Below are positions 9,889 through 20,303 of a DNA stretch of 64,000 bases, one piece after another (the stretch's first letter is position 1; each line of letters opens with the position of its first letter). A program made the position numbers and the translations under genes. The notes under the pieces were generated by a model, which was not told the DNA's origin, searched no databases, and saw only the letters and a list, made by a program, of their open reading frames with translations. This DNA is from Ectobius pallidus (lineage: Eukaryota > Arthropoda > Insecta > Blattodea > Ectobiidae), in the NCBI GenBank assembly GCA_964059195.1, contig CAXKWD010000006.1, positions 1,914,530 through 1,978,529 of the forward strand, in the 5' to 3' direction.

Positions 9889-11738
9889 ATGGGAAAAGTG
9901 AAGTGTAGTGACGCAGTTCGTTTAAGGCAATATGTAAGTGAATATAAAGACGTATTCACAACAGATAACAAAATTCTTTTCTGTAAGGCGTGTGAAAAGA
10001 GTATAGCAGCAAATCAACGATCTCAAGTGACTCAGCACTTAGGTGGACATAAGCATTTAGCCGCAGTGAACCGTTTAAAAAATCAGTCAACTAGGCAAAC
10101 GCTTCTTGGTGAATCATCTGCTTCTTCTTCCTCCTCTTTTCCAGGACCATCAAAATTTGCACAATATTCAACAGATTTGTGCAACGCATTTATTTCTGCA
10201 GACATTCCGCTCTCAAAATTGAATAATCCACTAGGGGGTTCCTTCAGAAATATACACAGATGGATCCTGCAGATGAATCAACAATACGTAAATACTACCT
10301 GCCTAAATGCTACGAGGAAACGCTAAATAACATTAGAAAGTCGTGTGAGAATGAAAAAATATGGGCGTCATTTGACGAAACTGATAGTAATGGAAAGAAA
10401 ATTGTGAATGTTGTAATTGGGGTTCTGAAAGACGATGAAGAGCTGTCAGAGAAGTTTTATCTTTTAGCATGTGAAGAAATTTCTGCAGTGAATCACGCAA
10501 CTGTAGCACGTGTTTTCAATGATGCTATGCATGTTCTCTGGCCAGGGGGTGTGAAATACGACAATGTGTTGTTACTATTTACTGACGCTGCCCCATACAT
10601 GGTTAAAGCTGGACACGGACTGAGCTATCCTAATATGATCCACGTTACGAAGTGTAGCGCATGCTCTTCACAGAGTCTGTGAAACCATTCGTGTGCTTTA
10701 TCCGAATGTGGATAGATTGATTTCTAATGGTAAAAAAGTTTTCGTGAAATCACCAAGTAGAATACAACTATTTCAAAGTAGGGCACCGAACACTCCACTT
10801 CCTCCCACACCTGTCATTACCCGTTGGGGTATTTGGGTAGACGCTGTTGCGTATTATGCAACTAATTTCGAACAGATTTATTCTGTGATAAATGAATTCG
10901 ACAGAGAAGATGCTTCTTCCATTGCAATACTGCAGGACATATTTCAAAATCCGAGAGAAATAACCGCACTTAAAGCTGATTTGGTCTTTATTAGTGCAAA
11001 TTTCTGTTTCCTCTCACACTGCATTACTAAGTTAGAAACATCAAAACAATTGTTGACAGAGTCAATAAAAGAAATCAAACTCATTGAAAACAAACTTAAC
11101 AAAATCAGTGGTTCAAAAGCAAACAAAATTAAAGAAAAATTCCTGTCATGCCTAAATAAGAATGAAGGGTTACAAGTGTTGCGCAAGATTTCAGATATTT
11201 TAATGGGTAACAGTGTAGAGAGGGGTACGCCGTAGCGTAGTGGTTGAGGCGCTGCGCCACAAACCGGAAGGTCGCGGGTTCGATTCCCGATGAGGTCGTT
11301 GAGATTTTTCAATTGGCCTAATCCTTCTGGTGGCACTATGGCCCTGGGGTCGACTCAGCCTCTAACAGAAATGAGTACCAGGAGCAACCCTGGGTGTAAA
11401 GGCGGCCGGTGCGTAAGGCTGACAACCTTACCACCTTCATGTGCCGAATGTCCAAAATCTGGGAGCCTCAACCTCCTGGAACCCTCTGGGCCTCCATGGC
11501 CTATATAGGGATCACTTTACCTAACAGTGTAGAGAACTTGGAGCAGATGGAACATCTGAGTGTCAGTGACATTGCGTGTTACAAATATGCAAGATTAACA
11601 TCCTGCGATGTTGAACGTACATTTTCAAGATACAAGTCTCTGTTCCGTGAAAATCGTCACAGCTTTAAGATGCACAACTTAAGATCCACTTTTGTCGTTC
11701 ACTGCAACAGTTCTACAATTGTTGACCAGAATGATTAG
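9889..11738 (+). pseudogene. hAT transposase (CGGBP1-like), broken
   Basis: The ATG at 9889 opens a BED-type zinc finger (FCKACEKS, then HLGGHKH). The frame slips in a G run near 10235-10245 and continues through ASFDETDSNGKK (first catalytic D) and LLFTDAAPYMVKAG (second D). It slips again near 10650 into VAHALHRVCETIRVLYPN and then TRWGIWVDAV. After MGNSVE at 11221 a SINE and its duplication intervene, and the same frame resumes at 11536 with NLEQMEHLSVSD. CDVERTFSRYKSLF then carries the terminal glutamate, before a stop at 11738. Two frameshifts and one SINE insertion make it inactive, but every domain is present. The fold resembles the CGG-repeat-binding-protein-1-like hAT group. A fragment related to its TRWG region occurs in the element at 57228. 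Confidence 0.88.
11222..11522 (+). mobile_element. tRNA-derived SINE S1, 13-bp TSD
   Basis: A 301-bp SINE lies between perfect 13-bp copies of aacagtgtagaga (11209-11221 and 11523-11535). Its head has an A box (TAGCGTAGTGG) and a B box (GGTTCGATTCC) spaced as in a tRNA gene. The body is the S1 family body and the end is ATCACTTTAC rather than poly-A. It interrupts the hAT transposase, whose reading frame matches up again if one duplication copy is discounted. S1 copies also lie at 37906, 47349 (minus) and 63440 (partial). Open frames inside it are not genes. Confidence 0.92.
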
Positions 11739-11880
11739 GTGAGTACTTCTGTAAATATTGGTAAATAAGTTAATTAAAATATTTTCATATTTTTTAAACA
11801 TATTTTCGACTTTTTAACCACATAAAAAATAAATATTTTCGTTTTTATAAGCACCTAAAAGTCCGAGCCCTAGTAATAAT

Positions 11881-12771
11881 AAATATATCGGAAGGTCGAG
11901 GCTTTGATATAAATGACTCACAACATACGAAGAGTCCAAGGGAAAAATCTGGTAAGCTCTAATTTATTAAATTTATGTTTTTCATATCATCATATAGGCC
12001 TAGTTCACTGAATGTTGTTCGATGTTTTACAACTGAACAGAATAAGTTCAAAGTAATATAACATTTTTAAAGGGCATACCGGGAAAATCTGTTAAGTCCT
12101 AGGGAAACAGGGAATAATATGGCAAGTCCAGCGATTCGTTTGGAAAATGTATTGCTTTTTAGGCCTACTGTACATTTAAAGGTGCACATTCTGTAGTAAA
12201 CGTCTTGGGTTAAAAAAAGCCATTTCTGAGAGGAACTTGGTTTTGATATATGGTATATTTGTGTTTTGATCATCTGCCTTTCTCTTGCATTTTTAAGCTC
12301 GTTCGAGTTGTTTATTTAAAAATATGGGCGTCTTGAAACGTTTAATTTACTCTCCTGTAAAGAATAATAAAATACGACTCACCAGGATTTCCCTTGTATT
12401 GTTCATAAATTATGTAAATAGGTAAAAGACGCAGGTAGGTTAAATTACCGGTACTCCGTGTAGAAAATTCGAGTTTTTACTATGATAGCATGAACGGGAA
12501 ATGGACTGAAAACACTATCATAGAACAAAATAATATATCACCTACTTAAATAACATAGTAGAAAAATTGTTTGCGGATACGTACAGACTTCTTCTCGTTT
12601 TACACTCGCTACTGCTGTTAGTATATTTTGAGTTTCTCGATACTTGAAGAGTTTGTGAAAAATCCAGTATATGCTTGAATGAGTTTGGGTTGCCTGGACT
12701 TGGTGGCTACTCCGAACTTGTTGTTAAGTACATCAACACATCATTGTCTTCTTTTATGGATCACCTTTCTG
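11881..12771. other. AT-rich DNA without recognised features
   Basis: No transposon protein or terminal repeat found. Contains two TAGGCCTA palindromes (11995-12002 and near 12160). Confidence 0.5.
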
Positions 12772-14710
12772 TCCATTGGCAGGGCCGCCACATGGGGAGG
12801 GCTGCCGGGTCCAATGGACCCGGGCCCGGGCCCCAAAGGGGCCCGTCTCGGTCCCGGTGATGTAATATAATTTTATGGAAAACTGGAAAAGTTTGATAAA
12901 ATGTTCTGTTACATGAGTAACGAGAAGGAAGTTCCACGGAGAAGTGAAGAGTCTAAGCCAGGGCTTGAATTAATTAGGGGATGGGGGATTTCCCCCTCTC
13001 GTCAAAAATTTTCCCTGGCTCATGAAATAAAATTTATTGCTTGCCAGGGATACGTTTTATAAACTTCATTTTAAAATTCCAGTGCAATTACTGTTTGATT
13101 TCATGCACTTTACAAATAATATATTCTGAGTATTTCGCATTGCACGCCGGGTGATCGCGTTAATGAGGATTGCTTTCATTCCTTGTGTTTAGTTATTGAG
13201 TATTCAACATGACCCTTCACTTTGCGGCAATCTTTAAGAGTGAAGTTGACATCCGCATGCCCGCAGTTAGGCTAAGCTTCTCAATTGGTGGAAACATGCA
13301 CTACGTTTATTCAAAATGCCGATTTAGTTTGTGCTAAATTAACCAGGTGTTTATGTTGGTATTATGTTTGTAACATATTTTAGCAAATAGTCCCACTTTT
13401 ATTTTCATTTGTCAACTATTGGTAGAATATAGGCCTAATACCACTGTAATGTTTAAGTTTTTGCTTTTTGAATATTTACACTCCTTATTTTGTTTATGCT
13501 TGGTTCTTGAAATTGTTTTGATTGTAATAAAAACATATATTCATTTTAAAGTAGTGTCGAATTTTGTGTTTAGACGTTTCAACACAATGATTTAATAATC
13601 AGGATAAACACAATTTAGAACAAAAAACAAATACTATTATAAGGCCTAGTAATAAAAAAAAATACTGATATTATACTCGTATATTTTGTATTCGCCAAAT
13701 CTTGGAGAAAAAGTGGGAATATAATAAGTCTCTTCACCAGCTATACATAGATTTAAAAATAGCATATGATTCAGATAGGCGAGACAAATTGTACAATATC
13801 CTCAATCCTCATTGAGTTTGGGATGCCAAAGAAGTTAGTTAGGCTGATCAAAATGTGTCTAAATGAAACCTATAGCAGAGTCAGTGTAGGGAAATTTATA
13901 TCAGATAGGTATGCCATTAGAAGCAGATTGAAGCAAGGAGGTGCACTATTGCCTTTACTTTTTCATTTGGAATATGCCATTAGGAAAGTTCAGGAAAACA
14001 TGGTAGACCTAGAATTAAATGGCAGTCACCCGATTTTAGCTTACGCAGATGACGTTTGCCTGTTGGGCGATGACATAAACACAATCGAGAGAAATGCAGA
14101 AAGTCTTTTCGATGCCTGCAGGAATGTCGGATTGGAAATTAATAAATTAAAAAAAAAACTAAGTATATGGTCATGAAACGTCAAAATAATACTCTACGAA
14201 ATATTAGAATAGCCGGTAAATCGTTCCAACAAGTGGAGAAATTCAAATATCTGGAAGCAGTATTGACAGACACAAATAATATTAAGGTAGAAGTTAAGTG
14301 TAAACTCAAAAGGAAAAGCTTGTTATTATGCAGTTCAAAAACTCTTATCTTCTCGTCTTCTATCCAGAAATCTAAAAATAAGGATATATGAGATTATTAT
14401 CCTGCCGTTTGTATTATATGGAAGTGAGACATGGCCGCTTACTGGTCGGGAAGAACATAATCTAATGGCCGAGTGCACCAACCTCGGTATTCAGAATACC
14501 GCGGTAAAGTTACTTAGTTTACCCCGGTAAAGTCATACTTTCGTTGCACCGTGCTCGGTTTCAACTTTTACCGTGGTAAGATGCAAACCGGCCATGAAGG
14601 AGCTGTTAAAGTGAGAAAACAGCGGTTTTCTTTCCAAGATGGAGATCAGCGTAATGCATCATATTTACGATATCTAGGCCAAATGCTAATTGAATATAAA
14701 GAATAATGAG

Positions 14711-14983
14711 AGACAGGTGGGGTCAATTTGAAGAATGAACGATGGTGCATATCTTTGCAAATACTGTGCTGTAACATCGATTGAAATGACCTTCCTTTCT
14801 TACCTCAACCAAACCAGGTCCATCGAGTAGGCTAGTGGGCGTAACCACGATTAGTACGGTTAGTACAGTATTTATGGTGTTTGAATTCAGACGACATATA
14901 TACGCAATATAATATTCCATTTTATCCTTATGAACATTTATTACTGAACAATAAGGCAACAAATAAATGAAATATGGAAAACC
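14711..14983 (+). repeat. Internal direct duplication, copy 1
   Basis: About 273 bp beginning AGACAGGTGGGGTC and ending GGAAAACCA, repeated at 15279-15536 in the same orientation with small indels. The spacing is 568 bp. It lies inside the Harbinger-like element. It is not an LTR: no TG/CA ends and no coding region between the copies. Confidence 0.85.
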
Positions 14984-15278
14984 AGTGGTCCTATGCCAAA
15001 TTTAAGTGAATGGCTGTATGCATCACGATATAGCCTGTGTATCGGTATATAGGGCATGTAATCAATTTATCATACCTGCACGTACACGAACATAATTATA
15101 ACAGCCCTTTCATGGCTATGCACATGATTTTGCACCTAAAATTTCTACTAGTCGTACGGGAATAAAAGCGAGGCTATTTCGAACTCAGAGCAGAGATTTC
15201 GTGGTGTTGCTTTGCCTTGGATTGCACACGTGTGAGAATTATTATTTAAAACATCAATGTTATTTTATTGAAATGTAC

Positions 15279-15536
15279 AGACAGGTGGGATCTATTTGAA
15301 GAATGAACGATGGTACATATCTTTGCAAGTACTGTGCTGTAACAACGATTGAAATTACCTTCCTTTCTCACCTCAACCAAACCAGTAGCAGGCGAAACCA
15401 ACTGATTTCACGATTGGTACAGTATCAAAGTATGAATTCAGACGACATATATACGCAATATAATATTCCCTTTTATCCTTATGAACATCTTTTTATTGAA
15501 TAATAAGGCAACAAATAAATTTAATTTGGAAAACCA
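15279..15536 (+). repeat. Internal direct duplication, copy 2
   Basis: Second copy of the 14711-14983 segment, about 258 bp, with a shorter middle. The 296 bp between copies is unique in this window. Confidence 0.85.
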
Positions 15537-15569
15537 AAGGCCTAGGCGAGCCACCGTGACTGGCAGACG

Positions 15570-15572
<3 letters not shown>

Positions 15573-15614
<42 letters not shown>
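15573..15614 (+). repeat. (AG)21 microsatellite
   Basis: Uninterrupted 42-bp AG tract inside the Harbinger-like element. Short open frames through it encode only RERE or SLSL repeats. Confidence 0.95.
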
Positions 15615-15616
<2 letters not shown>

Positions 15617-16228
15617 TAGCGGCCATGGAAGAAACAATCAACGAGAATGGAGTCGGAGCAGAGTAACCGCAATACTTCCAAGCATTAGCAAACCGCGGTA
15701 TTTTAGCAATGGTATACAGAGATTTTGAGAATACCCCGGTATTACGTTTACCGCGGTAACGAAACGGCTGAGAAAACCGGAGAATTGTGCACTCGGCCAT
15801 AAGAGTGTTCGAAAACAGGGTGCTTAGGAAAATAATTGGGCCCAAGAGGGATGAAAATGGGGACTGGAGAAAACTTCATAACGACGAGCTTCATGACCTG
15901 TACTCGTCACCGGATATAGTAAGGGTAATTAAATCACGGAGGATGAAATGGGCTGGACATGTTGCTCGCATGGGAGAGGAAAGTCACATCTCAGAAATAT
16001 TGACTGGGAGACCCGGAGGGAAAAGACCACCTGGAAGACCTAGACGTAGGTGGGAGGACAAGGTTAGGTTAGATTTAAGGGAAGTAGGATTTGCGAGGGA
16101 TGATTGGATGGAGTTACCACAGAAACGGGTTGAATGGCGGGCTCAGGTAAACGCGGCAATGAACCTTCGGGTTCCATGAAATAGATATTATTCCTTTAGC
16201 TTGCTAAAGGAATTGTCTATTGCCATTG

Positions 16229-16230
<2 letters not shown>

Positions 16231-16311
<81 letters not shown>

Positions 16312-16324
16312 GAGTGAGTGAGTA
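16231..16324 (+). repeat. (TAAG)n tail of retrotransposon
   Basis: About 20 perfect TAAG units (16231-16310), three TGAG units, then TAAG. This is the 3' tail of the non-LTR element and not an independent microsatellite: copies at 58282 and 60997 (minus) end with shorter versions directly against their target-site duplications. Confidence 0.9.
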
Positions 16325-16547
16325 AGTAATAAAAAATGTTGGAAATATCGTTTCTGGTATCATTTGATAACTAACAACCAATGTAACACAAGTTTACGGT
16401 GTTTACGTCAATTAATTTGGTCAGAGTAAACTATCCTTTTTTATTTACTTAAATCAGATAACAAAAGTGGTCGGCGATCGATGAGGGGCCCGTGACCAGT
16501 AAATGTTCCCGGGCCCGACCCCGAGATGTGGCGGCCCTGTCCATTGG

Positions 16548-18083
16548 AGTAAAACCATCTCCCCTAGTCATACACTCATACCACCTCCGAGCGGTTTGCT
16601 CTGTATCAAGGATAGATAAGATAAAAATGAAACTAGATAAATAAAGGGAGAACAAAAAGTACTGCCGGTAAGTGTAATTTAAAGGAGAACGAACTGTGCA
16701 AGAGAGAAAGGAACAAAATTATTTAAAAGAGGACGTACGATGGTTTTATTCAGTAACACTGATAAGAAGAAAATAGGAAGAGGAACGAGGAAGCGTTATG
16801 TAAGGTACGCAAATGACAGGCGTACAACATTCTGCAATTAATTTACCCCAGCGACGGAAAATTAGTGTACGGACAATTAAGTCTCTCTACTACATTTGCT
16901 CCAGATCCTGGTATCATGTAACTCATGCGAAGAATTTCAACGAAATAGTTCAACTATCTGTTATTGTCTCTTCAGTTCCTTCTTTCTGTCTTGAACGCAA
17001 TTCCTTGTATTCTGTTCCCTGTACCCTTAGTATTAGAACATTCTCTATTGTATGTTTATTTTCTTTCTTAATTTCTACATTTCCTTTCTTCGTTCCTGTT
17101 CTTTACTTCTTTCCTGCTCTCTTTCATTCTCTCTCATTCTGCCCTTTTCGTCTACATTTCATTCTCTAATTCATTGTAGTTTCGTTCCTGCTATTTAATA
17201 CTTATATTTATGCAGTTCTCCCAAAACCTCTCTCCTCATTTCTTCATTTCTTTCACCCTTATATAGTTTGCTTTTATTTACGTATATATTTATTTCTGTT
17301 TCTTGATTTTTCCTACATTTCTTCTTTCTACCAGCGTATACCTTTGGTTAAAATGATTTATCTTATTGAATTACGGAATACCATCTAATGGTGTATAGGC
17401 TACCTCAGCGAATTTGAAAGTCTACGTTCATTTATTTTATCTATTTATTTGTATTCCTTTATTTATTTTTAATGCTATAATTATATTTATTACTTTATTT
17501 ATTCATTCTTACCTCTTTTTGCTTTCTTCATTCATTGTATTATTTCTTCCTTTCTGTAACGATAGTTATTTTTCTTTCTGTCTTATTTATTTACCTGCAT
17601 TTTCTGTGCCTTCATCCATTGTTTTACTTTTCGTTAATTATTTTTCCCTACGTCTCTTTCTACAGTGGTATGTCTTTCTCTAGATTACGTAAATGTACGT
17701 ATTTTCTTATTGGATTTAGACTGTTTATGTAGTATTTTCTCCCATCCAATGAACCTTTATTAATTCTCTTCCTCCTTGCCCTGCTTTCCTTCTCTGCATT
17801 CCTTCACAATGGAATAGTTTAATGAACCCTAGTGCTTTACAACCTAAGATCTTCCTCGCAATCTTGCACATTATTACTTTAAGTAATAAATCGATGTTGA
17901 CCCCTTTACTGGCGTATAGGCCTAGTATTGGACATCTATAAGAAAGGAATTGCAAGACTTGTTATGAGTACTATAAAACTTGGGAATTCAGACTTGATGA
18001 AGACATGCCAGAATGGTGCTGAGCATTCCTCAAACTCCTGCAAGCCAACAAGTCATTTTATTATAAGCACCGTACATTCCAAA
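16548..18083. other. AT- and pyrimidine-rich DNA, no gene
   Basis: From about 16980 to 17720 the plus strand is a C/T-rich run of TTTCTTTC, TTTATTTA and similar. Open frames there (118, 89 and 65 codons) are hydrophobic only because of that composition. No transposon protein seen. Confidence 0.55.
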
Positions 18084-18085
18084 TA

Positions 18086-19076
18086 CAGTGTGTCCCACGC
18101 AAGAGTTGGCCAATGACGCGGGTTCCTGCGGCGCGGCGGGCACAGCTCCAACTCCCGAGCGATCGGGTGAAATATCTACGCTAATGAAGCCGCGATCGGT
18201 GTTATGATTCAGGTTCTCACATTTACAGTTGGAATTACAATGAAAATAACCACGTACCTCATCATAAGAGATGTTGGAAATGTCCTCCTCTTGCATACAC
18301 ACAACATTGGAACCTTTTTAAGAAATTTTCTTTCACGCGCATAAGTTCAGCTTCCGAGATAAAATTAATTTCTCTTCTGATATTGTCTTTAAGTTCTTCT
18401 AATGTGTGTGGGTTTGATCTAATTTCTGTTCAGTAAGTACGCGCCGCTTGGTCCCTCGTTTACTATCGAGAATCGAACCCGTTTCCCGAAGTTTGCTTAC
18501 AAGTTTTCGCACGGCTTCTCTGCTTGGAGGACGTACACCTGGGAATTTTGCTAAAAACCGACGTCTTGCGTCCTTGCAAGATGATGTAATAAATCACATA
18601 TGTTTTTCTTTGTGAGAACCTGAACCATTACACCAACAGCGGGCTTTATTAGCGTAGATATTTCACCCGTTTCCTTTTTAATGTACGGGAAGTTGACCTA
18701 TACACTTTATTTTTCAAGTTTCTCCATAAATAATATTCACATACTGTTAGAAGAACTTAAAGACAATATCACATAGGCCTATCACAAGAGAAATGAACTC
18801 TGTCTCGGAAGCTGAACTTATGCGCGTGAAAGAAAATTTCCTAAAATGGTGTCAGTGTTGTGTGGATGCGAGAGGAGAACATTTCCAACATCTCTTGTGA
18901 TGAGGTACGTGTTTATTTTCATTGTAATTTTAACTGTAAATGTGAGAACCTGAATCAAAACACCGATCGCGGCTTCATTAGCGTAGATATTTCACCTGAT
19001 CGCTCGGGAGTTGGAGCTGTGCCCGCCGCGCCGCAGGAACCCGCGTCATTGGCCAACTCTTGCGTGGGACACACTG
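18086..19076. mobile_element. Foldback Tc1/mariner element, TA TSD
   Basis: The ends CAGTGTGTCCCACGCAAGAG and CTCTTGCGTGGGACACACTG are perfect complements flanked by TA on each side (18084-18085 and 19077-19078). The inverted arms are about 330 bp each (18086-18415 and roughly 18735-19076). Each arm includes the last codons of the transposase, so coding sequence is duplicated in inverted orientation, and the centre holds a minus-strand N-terminal fragment. The element is a rearranged deletion derivative 991 bp long. The plus-strand frame at 18860-19087 is arm sequence and not a gene. A truncated relative lies at 5774. Confidence 0.9.
18421..18585 (-). pseudogene. Transposase N-terminal helix-turn-helix fragment
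   Basis: The minus strand is open over about 55 codons: SCKDARRRFLAKFPGVRPPS, then REAVRKLVSKLRETGSILDS, then KRGTKRRVLTEQK. This is the N-terminal paired-like helix-turn-helix found in an arthropod Tc1/IS630-type transposase group (often labelled DUF4817). It has no ATG and ends where the inverted arm begins. The catalytic domain has been deleted. The matching C-terminal residues are in the arms (for example ENFLKWCQCCVDARGEHFQH at about 18832-18891, plus strand), which supports derivation from one parent transposon. Confidence 0.75.
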
Positions 19077-19078
19077 TA

Positions 19079-19897
19079 CATCAATAACAAGGCAACGCTT
19101 TATTTTCTTACAGGGTAAACTGAGGCAATTCCGGAAACATAAAGCACACTCCTCTGAGTGAGATATCCTATTTTTTCTGGACTCTTTTTCTTGATAGACT
19201 GTATAGAAGATTGAACATGCTTGTTTATTTCAAATTCTTTCAACGTGACAAGTTTTCTGTTACAATACTATTTTAATTCATAGTTTGTGTAGCAGTTTAC
19301 CGTATCGCGTCGTTTGAACACCGTTATTCATAGGCCCTAATAATTATTAGTGCCTTTCACAGTTACTCCTTGTTTTATCAGTGAAGGTTGTTATTATTTG
19401 ATTTGTAGGCTTACTGTCCGCAGATTTTAATAGGTAAACAAATTAAATCGTCTTAGGACGCTAGATTGAATAGCTTATTTAAAATTGACTTTCTGCATTA
19501 AAGGAAATGTTCAAAAAGAGTAATTTTAAGATAAGTGATAAAAGTACAATACCATCATTTTAGTAGAACTGGGGTCATAGGCCTAGGATTCAGATAATTC
19601 TGTTATTTAACAAACCTATCGTACACATTTTGACTGTAGTAAAATCTATAATTCAATACATAGTTTTATGGAAACTATATTATTATGGTTACAATGTGGC
19701 AGGATGTTCATAATGTATACAATGTATGGTGAACTTATAAACTCACTGCATTACCTACAATATTATTCACAACACATAAAATAGATGAGACTCCAGTAAT
19801 TGTTTTTTGTTCGACCATTCTGTAATACGCTTATAACATGTGACGTAACGGTTTTATGATATTCAGTTAGAAATTGGTTTGCATTAATAATATCGGC
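19079..19897. other. No recognisable gene
   Basis: AT-rich sequence, no repeat family identified apart from one TAGGCCTA near 19577. Confidence 0.45.
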
Positions 19898-20303
19898 GTG
19901 GTATCGATTATAATCGAACACGGAACGATCTTGAAACCTTGAGAGTAGCAGCTAAAAACCGCGTAATAATCAACCTGTGTTTAAAATAAAATCAATTATG
20001 TTTGTGTTAATTTTAATATGCTAAAATGAATTCATTTCGTGTTGTCAAAATCCGTCGGTTTCATGAAAATGACCAAAAAGGAGCTTCAATTTGGCCAACG
20101 CCATCAACTGCCATCTGTCGCAGAGGACAAGTACTACGACAACCAGCTGATGTGGCCGTTTGTTTGAGTGAATCTAAAATTTCAAAACTTAAAAATTTAG
20201 ATTAACTATGGTCGAAAAAACAGTCGTATGCAGCTTGCCTATAATGGTAATTAAGATAATCGTATCTTAACAAATGTTGTTATAGTCTTCTTGCATAATG
20301 TAC
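19898..20303 (+). repeat. Unclassified dispersed repeat R, copy 2
   Basis: Diverged copy of 6732-7195 in the same orientation, with a deletion near its right end and an extra 10 bp in the first block. Coding potential is not evident in either copy. Confidence 0.65.

Larger units (their letters stand above)
9290..11872 (+). mobile_element. hAT transposon, full length, TSD gtaataat
   Basis: The termini form a perfect inverted pair: TAGGGCTCGGAC on the left and GTCCGAGCCCTA on the right. They are flanked by identical 8-bp gtaataat (9282-9289 and 11873-11880). The 2583-bp span includes a later SINE plus its duplication, so the original element was about 2.27 kb. It encodes one transposase on the plus strand, interrupted three times. 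The MITE at 26219-26817 has very similar ends (TAGGGCCCGGATG), which suggests the same or a sister family can mobilise it. Confidence 0.93.
14466..15799. mobile_element. PIF/Harbinger-like element, TSD TAA
   Basis: The ends TGGCCGAGTGCAC and GTGCACTCGGCCA are perfect inverted repeats flanked by TAA (14463-14465 and 15800-15802), the TWA-type duplication of PIF/Harbinger. The retrotransposon frame rejoins exactly if the element and one TAA are discounted. Near both ends the palindrome TACCGCGGTA and close variants recur several times, possible transposase-binding sites. No transposase is recognisable in 1334 bp, so it is non-autonomous. The interior holds a long direct duplication and an (AG)21 tract. 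Confidence 0.85.
13676..16179 (+). pseudogene. Reverse transcriptase of GTAA-tailed non-LTR element
   Basis: The frame begins within the RT fingers (IRQILEKKWEYNKSLHQLYI) and slips near 13800 into FGMPKKLVRLIKMCLNETYS and SRLKQGGALLPLLF. ILAYADDVCLLGDD holds the YADD catalytic motif. Further slips near 14160-14170 lead to the thumb-like EKFKYLEAVLTDTN and LPFVLYGSETWPLTGREEHN. The Harbinger-like insertion follows, and the frame resumes at about 15803 with RVFENRVLRKIIGPKRDENG. Next comes MKWAGHVARMGEES, an arginine-proline rich GGKRPPGRPRRRWEDKVRLD, and a stop at 16179. RT and post-RT domain order fit R1/RTE-type ORF2 C-termini. No endonuclease is present because of the 5' truncation. At least two frameshifts plus the insertion make it dead. 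Confidence 0.85.
13660..16324 (+). mobile_element. 5'-truncated GTAA-tailed non-LTR retrotransposon
   Basis: Bounded by agtaataaaaaa at 13648-13659 and again at 16325-16336, a 12-bp target-site duplication. It starts inside the reverse transcriptase (5' truncation, typical of target-primed integration) and ends in TTGCCATTGAG followed by about 22 TAAG units instead of poly-A. Three further fragments of the family occur at 37799, 58282 and 60997. It is interrupted by a PIF/Harbinger-like element (14466-15799). The A-rich duplication makes the left border good to a few bases only. Confidence 0.85.
12780..16539. mobile_element. Outer hAT transposon, TSD tccattgg
   Basis: Ends are CAGGGCCGCCACAT and its complement ATGTGGCGGCCCTG, with identical 8-bp tccattgg outside (12772-12779 and 16540-16547). 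GC-rich subterminal stretches rich in GGGCCCGGG occur at both ends. Most of the 3760 bp is a later retrotransposon insertion (13660-16324). The hAT proper is about 1.1 kb. Its remaining interior has decayed frames at 12850-13320, for example an SNEKEVPRRSEESKPG stretch, but I see no transposase core, so it is probably a deletion derivative. Confidence 0.9.

Noticed and set aside
14711..15536. LTR pair of a small retrotransposon
   Set aside because: The direct copies lack TG/CA ends, primer-binding site and coding interior, and both sit inside a TIR element.
15438..15845. 135-codon minus-strand frame with an SLSLSL run
   Set aside because: Antisense to the (AG)21 tract and spans the end of the Harbinger-like element into retrotransposon DNA.
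16231..16324. Stand-alone GTAA microsatellite
   Set aside because: Other copies show it is the 3' tail of a retrotransposon.
17414..17732. Hydrophobic frames that could be membrane proteins
   Set aside because: They arise from a T-rich, pyrimidine-rich low-complexity stretch. The residues are mainly F, L, I, S and Y as composition dictates.
18860..19087. 75-codon plus-strand frame ending in CVGHTV
   Set aside because: It is the inverted arm of the foldback Tc1 element; the same frame occurs on the minus strand in the left arm.
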